A DNA stretch of 64,000 nucleotides from NCBI RefSeq assembly GCF_030272895.1, contig NZ_JALRNF010000034.1:1-64000 (forward strand), written 5' to 3'. Positions within the stretch are counted from its first letter, which is position 1. Each line of letters opens with the position of its first letter. Shown in pieces: positions 61,320 to 64,000 of this stretch. The DNA comes from Pseudomonas sp. BGr12 (GTDB lineage: Bacteria > Pseudomonadota > Gammaproteobacteria > Pseudomonadales > Pseudomonadaceae). The translations under genes and the position numbers were made by a program. The notes beneath the pieces are model-generated. The model was not told the DNA's origin, ran no database searches, and saw only the letters and a program-made list of their open reading frames with translations.

Positions 61320-62419
61320 AAGGCCGCCAGTCGCCCTGCCGGTGCATAAGGCGCCGGGTCGATGATCGGCTTACGCCCCAGCAACAGGTCGGCAAATAGC
61401 TGGCACGAGGCTGGCGCCAGCACCAGGCCATTGCGGTAATGCCCGCAGTTCAGCCACAGGCCCTGCCAACCCGGCACTTCACCGATATACGGAATGCCCT
61501 CGGGTGACCCCGGACGCAGGCCTGCCCAATGGGCAACCGGCGTGGCCCCGGCCAGGGCCGGCAGCAGCTCGACGGCCGACGCCTTCAAGCTTTCCAGCGC
61601 CTCATCGGTCGGGGTCTTGTCGTAACCGGCATGCTCCAGGGTGCTGCCCACGAGAATGTGGCCATCACGACGTGGAATGGCATAGCGGCCCTTGGCCAGG
61701 ACCATGCTCGGCAGGAAATCCTCGGCGCATTTGTAGAGGATCATCTGTCCCTTGACCGGCTCGACCGGCAGCTCCAGGCCCAGCGGGCGCAACAGGTCAC
61801 CACTCCAGGCGCCGGCAGTGAGCACCACGCGATCGCCCGCGATTGGCCCCGCGGTGGTCTCGACACCAGTGATCCGCCCAGCCTCCTGGCTGAACCCGGT
61901 GATTTCGCAGTGCTCGCGAATGCTCACGTTCGGCAGGGCCTGCAAGGCCGCCTTGAGCGACTTGACCAGGCGCGGATTGCGCACATTGGCGACGCCTGCC
62001 ATGTAGATGGCCCGCTTGAAACCGGCACCCAGTACCGGCACGGCATCATAGGTGGCCGAGATATCCACGGCGCTCAACGGCCGCCCTTCCCGCTTGGCCC
62101 AGGCCAGTGCCTCGGCTTCGTCTTCCAGGTCCAGCCAGTAAAGGCCGGTGGTGTGCACTTCGGGGTCCACGCCGGTGCTGGCGAACAGTCTCTCACCCAG
62201 CTGTGGATAAAAATCCTGCGACCAGTGCGCCAGCGCGGTCACGGCCGGGCTGTAGCGCCACGGATAAAGCGGCGAAACAATGCCGCCACCGGCCCAGGAA
62301 GACTCCTGGCCCAGCGCGCCGCGATCACACAGCACCACCTGCTCGACCTCGGCCGCCAGGTTGAACGCGGTCAGCAGGCCGATCACCCCGCCACCGACAA
62401 TCACTACTTGCTTGGTCAT
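61316..62419 (-). CDS. thiO: glycine oxidase ThiO (FAD-dependent)
   Basis: A 367-residue DAO-family flavoenzyme with the N-terminal dinucleotide motif VVIVGGGVIGLLTAFNLA and the substrate-domain and C-terminal FAD segments GSTLEHAGYDKTPT and LWLNCGHYRNGLVLAPASCQ. ThiO oxidises glycine to dehydroglycine, which feeds the thiazole moiety of thiamine. No TPP riboswitch-like leader is visible, and other thi genes are absent here. The stop codon is supplied by the adjacent REP arm. It lies 30 bases downstream of pilE in the same orientation. Confidence 0.9.
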   Translation of the reverse strand: MTKQVVIVGGGVIGLLTAFNLAAEVEQVVLCDRGALGQESSWAGGGIVSPLYPWRYSPAVTALAHWSQDFYPQLGERLFASTGVDPEVHTTGLYWLDLEDEAEALAWAKREGRPLSAVDISATYDAVPVLGAGFKRAIYMAGVANVRNPRLVKSLKAALQALPNVSIREHCEITGFSQEAGRITGVETTAGPIAGDRVVLTAGAWSGDLLRPLGLELPVEPVKGQMILYKCAEDFLPSMVLAKGRYAIPRRDGHILVGSTLEHAGYDKTPTDEALESLKASAVELLPALAGATPVAHWAGLRPGSPEGIPYIGEVPGWQGLWLNCGHYRNGLVLAPASCQLFADLLLGRKPIIDPAPYAPAGRLAAL

Positions 62420-62449
62420 CTATCGATCCAACGTCTGAAGTAAAAAGCG

Positions 62450-62857
62450 TCAACCACCCCAGCATCCGCCCGGGGCCTGTTCGGCGCTGCCAGGGTTGCT
62501 GCGTACACCTGCCTGATCGAGCGCATAGTCGGCGCACGCATCGTCCATCATCAGGCCACCCGGTCGGCGTCGTGCCTGGAGGGTGAAGGATTGCTCGTCG
62601 CGCACCGCCTGCAGTGCGTAGTGCGCCGTACCGTTGCTCAGCGGCGTCACCACGGCCTCACTGTCGCTGTACTGGCCAGCGCGCGCGTAATGGCGCTCCA
62701 ACTGTTGCGCACTCTCGAACAACAGGCCGACAACTTCCGTGCGTGCAGATGTTTTCAGCTGCTCGCGGTAACCGGGGTAGGCAATGCTCGCCAGAATGCC
62801 GACCACGGCGATGACAATCAACAGTTCGATCAGGCTGATGCCGTGCTGTGTGTTCAT
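62450..62857 (-). CDS. pilE: type IV minor pilin PilE
   Basis: A 135-residue prepilin-like protein. The leader MNTQHG precedes ISLIELLIVIAVVGILASIAYPGYREQLKTSARTEV, with Glu at mature position 5. Downstream it has the PilE-type pattern (QQLERHYARAGQYSD) and a C-terminal disulfide pair (DACADYALDQAG...PGGCWGG). It would be processed by PilD and help prime pilus assembly. It follows pilX directly, whereas pilY1 normally lies between them. Confidence 0.9.
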   Translation of the reverse strand: MNTQHGISLIELLIVIAVVGILASIAYPGYREQLKTSARTEVVGLLFESAQQLERHYARAGQYSDSEAVVTPLSNGTAHYALQAVRDEQSFTLQARRRPGGLMMDDACADYALDQAGVRSNPGSAEQAPGGCWGG

Positions 62858-62868
62858 TGACTTGCCTC

Positions 62869-63375
62869 CTAATGCAGCTGACGCCAGACGATCCGCTGCC
62901 ATTGCCCGCCCGCGACCGGCTGGGCAACGACGGACTCCAGCACGTTGCGGGCCGCGCCCTGGCGATGTACGGCGGTGATGCGGTACAGGTTGGTGTCCTG
63001 CCCTGGCGGCATCAGCCGGACCCTGTTGCTCTGCCCCAGAAACTGAATGAGATAGAAGCCCTTCTCCCCGGCCTGCCAGTCCAGCCCGGAACTTGCGCCG
63101 GCACCGGCATGTATCCCGGCTGCAACCACGTGCCCTGCCTCGGGGGGCGGCAGGCAAAAGCTGCAAGGCGGCCATGCCTGTTCCTGCACCCTGGCCTCTG
63201 CCAACAGCAAACCTTGCTGTGCCTGTTCGAAGACCTGCAAGGAGGCCAGCAGGTTGCGCGCCATGCGTGCCTGCTGGGTAGCAGAACCCATCACCGACAC
63301 CCCGAGCATGCCCAGCATCAGGGTCAGCACCAGGCAAAGCAGCAGTACCAGGCCTCGCTGTCGCTTGACCTTCAC
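62869..63375 (-). CDS. pilX: type IV minor pilin PilX
   Basis: A 168-residue protein with the PilX N-terminus (QRGLVLLLCLVLTLMLGMLGVSVMGSATQQARMARNL), a prepilin-like start with Leu-Val replacing the Glu-containing core, as is usual for PilX. A globular part with PGQDTNLYRITAVHRQGAARNVLESVV follows. The start overlaps the pilW stop by 4 bases. It belongs to the pilWXE operon and is a minor component of the priming complex. Confidence 0.88.
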   Translation of the reverse strand: MKVKRQRGLVLLLCLVLTLMLGMLGVSVMGSATQQARMARNLLASLQVFEQAQQGLLLAEARVQEQAWPPCSFCLPPPEAGHVVAAGIHAGAGASSGLDWQAGEKGFYLIQFLGQSNRVRLMPPGQDTNLYRITAVHRQGAARNVLESVVAQPVAGGQWQRIVWRQLH

Positions 63376-64000
63376 GAGCCGCTCACCGGGTTGCCCAGCG
63401 CCACGTTCATTCGATAGGTCTGCGGCCTGACACGTCCGTGCGGATCGTTCATGGTCAAGGTCAGGTGCATGCCTGAAACCGCTTGGGTCCTGTTCCTGAC
63501 CAGCTCTACCCGCAGGTCGGCGACACCGTCCACCAGCACGGCATTGCTGGCTCCACTACCGAGGTACAGCTGTTCGCCAACCAGCCGGTAATCCTGGCGC
63601 CGGATAGCGATGGCGAACTGGCCAGCGCCCGGCGTTACGTCACCCGTGTGCACGCTGGCCACCGAACGACAGTCGGTCACCATCGTCCAGTTGGGCCGGC
63701 CGCTGGCCTGGGTCACCTCGGCACTGATCAGGGTCAGGCGTTGCAGGCGGCCATCGGCCGCCCGGGTGAGCTCTACCGGGCGGGTAAAGGCATCGGCAGC
63801 TGCCGGGTCGACAAAGTCGATAGCCCCGGGATCCAGGCAACCGAACATGCCGGCCATACGAATATCCTGGGCCAGACGCTGCAGTGCCTGGCGCGCGTCC
63901 TCCTGCAATTGCGCCGCGACACTTTGCGCCAGCCACGACTGGCTGGCGGCGAGGAACAGATGACCGCTGCCCGCCAGCAGCACCAACCCCAGGCTCAACG
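63372..64000 (-). CDS. pilW: type IV minor pilin PilW, partial (5' end outside window)
   Basis: The C-terminal part of about 209 residues is present, and the N-terminal prepilin leader lies beyond the right edge. Visible are the end of the hydrophobic helix (LGLVLLAGSGHLFLAASQSW), QEDARQALQRLAQDIRMAGMFGCL, which is the PilW signature, and the late segment NVALGNPVSGS. It overlaps pilX by 4 bases. Upstream minor pilin genes would lie outside the window. Confidence 0.88.
   Translation of the reverse strand, partial: LSLGLVLLAGSGHLFLAASQSWLAQSVAAQLQEDARQALQRLAQDIRMAGMFGCLDPGAIDFVDPAAADAFTRPVELTRAADGRLQRLTLISAEVTQASGRPNWTMVTDCRSVASVHTGDVTPGAGQFAIAIRRQDYRLVGEQLYLGSGASNAVLVDGVADLRVELVRNRTQAVSGMHLTLTMNDPHGRVRPQTYRMNVALGNPVSGS

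Noticed and set aside
62419..62450. TPP riboswitch upstream of thiO
   Set aside because: Only 30 bases separate pilE and thiO, too short for a THI box, and no CUGAGA-type motif is seen.
1..64000. CRISPR arrays, prophage or insertion sequences
   Set aside because: All short repeats seen are REP-type or tandem duplications; there are no regularly spaced repeats, transposases or integrases, and the tRNA genes show no attached integrase or duplicated tRNA end.

Overview
The window is about 64 kb of GC-rich chromosome from a Pseudomonas, most likely the P. putida group. The evidence is the dense packing of short transcription units, two classes of Pseudomonas-type REP elements (cores GTGGGAGCTGGCGAAGCCTG and GTAGGAGCGGGCTTGCCCCG), genus-typical small families (DUF3094, DUF3509, DUF1780, DUF3649/PepSY/DUF3325, PP0621), a fused fruB-fruK-fruA system with a divergent fruR, and an fhp gene divergent from a NorR-type regulator. 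I see no integrase, transposase, phage module or CRISPR array. Most of the window is core or genus-common sequence.

Layout. 0.2-6.1 kb: an aromatic-acid-type efflux operon (outer-membrane lipoprotein, FUSC protein, DUF1656, HlyD adaptor) divergent from a LysR regulator. 6.1-12.0 kb: a GhrB-type reductase, a gtr-like three-gene O-antigen glucosylation operon, a DMT exporter and a divergent AraC regulator. 12.0-16.4 kb: iron uptake, with a TonB receptor plus a DUF3649-PepSY-DUF3325 membrane module, each preceded by a Fur-box-like site. 16.6-20.1 kb: an HPF-type ribosome factor, a PAAR-domain effector with an overlapping membrane protein (a probable type VI secretion toxin-immunity pair), DUF3509 and PsiE. 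20.2-24.5 kb: flavohaemoglobin and its NorR/FhpR activator, CheV, and a small exported protein. 24.8-31.1 kb: an RND pump operon fused in order to a two-component system. 31.4-35.8 kb: a small exported protein, an OprD porin, a diguanylate cyclase and two small proteins. 35.8-43.5 kb: the fructose PTS operon, FruR and a TatD hydrolase. 43.5-47.0 kb: two lytic-transglycosylase-like proteins around small orphan genes. 47.1-54.5 kb: tRNA-Thr, pilA, pilCD-coaE-yacG, a CbiM-like protein, DUF1780, DUF3094, ndh and a reductase. 54.6-55.2 kb: a four-gene tRNA cluster. 55.3-62.4 kb: clpB, pgeF-rluD, bamD, PP0621 and thiO. 62.4-64.0 kb: minor pilins pilE, pilX and a partial pilW that runs off the right edge.

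How the parts work together. Fructose enters through FruA/FruB as fructose-1-phosphate and is phosphorylated by FruK; the fru operon and fruR flank a perfect Cra/FruR operator. Nitric oxide is detoxified by the flavohaemoglobin, whose upstream region carries two GT-N7-AC sites and a sigma-54-like promoter. Ferric siderophore is probably taken up by the TonB receptor and processed by the PepSY module. PilD matures both the major pilin and the minor pilins. The most interesting candidates are the PAAR effector/immunity pair, a 33-bp in-frame tandem duplication inside fruB, a pilX-pilE junction with no pilY1 between, an HAE-type RND pump linked to a metal-type two-component system with no outer-membrane partner, and genes whose 3' ends are made of REP sequence. 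All calls come from reading the sequence; no database search was run.
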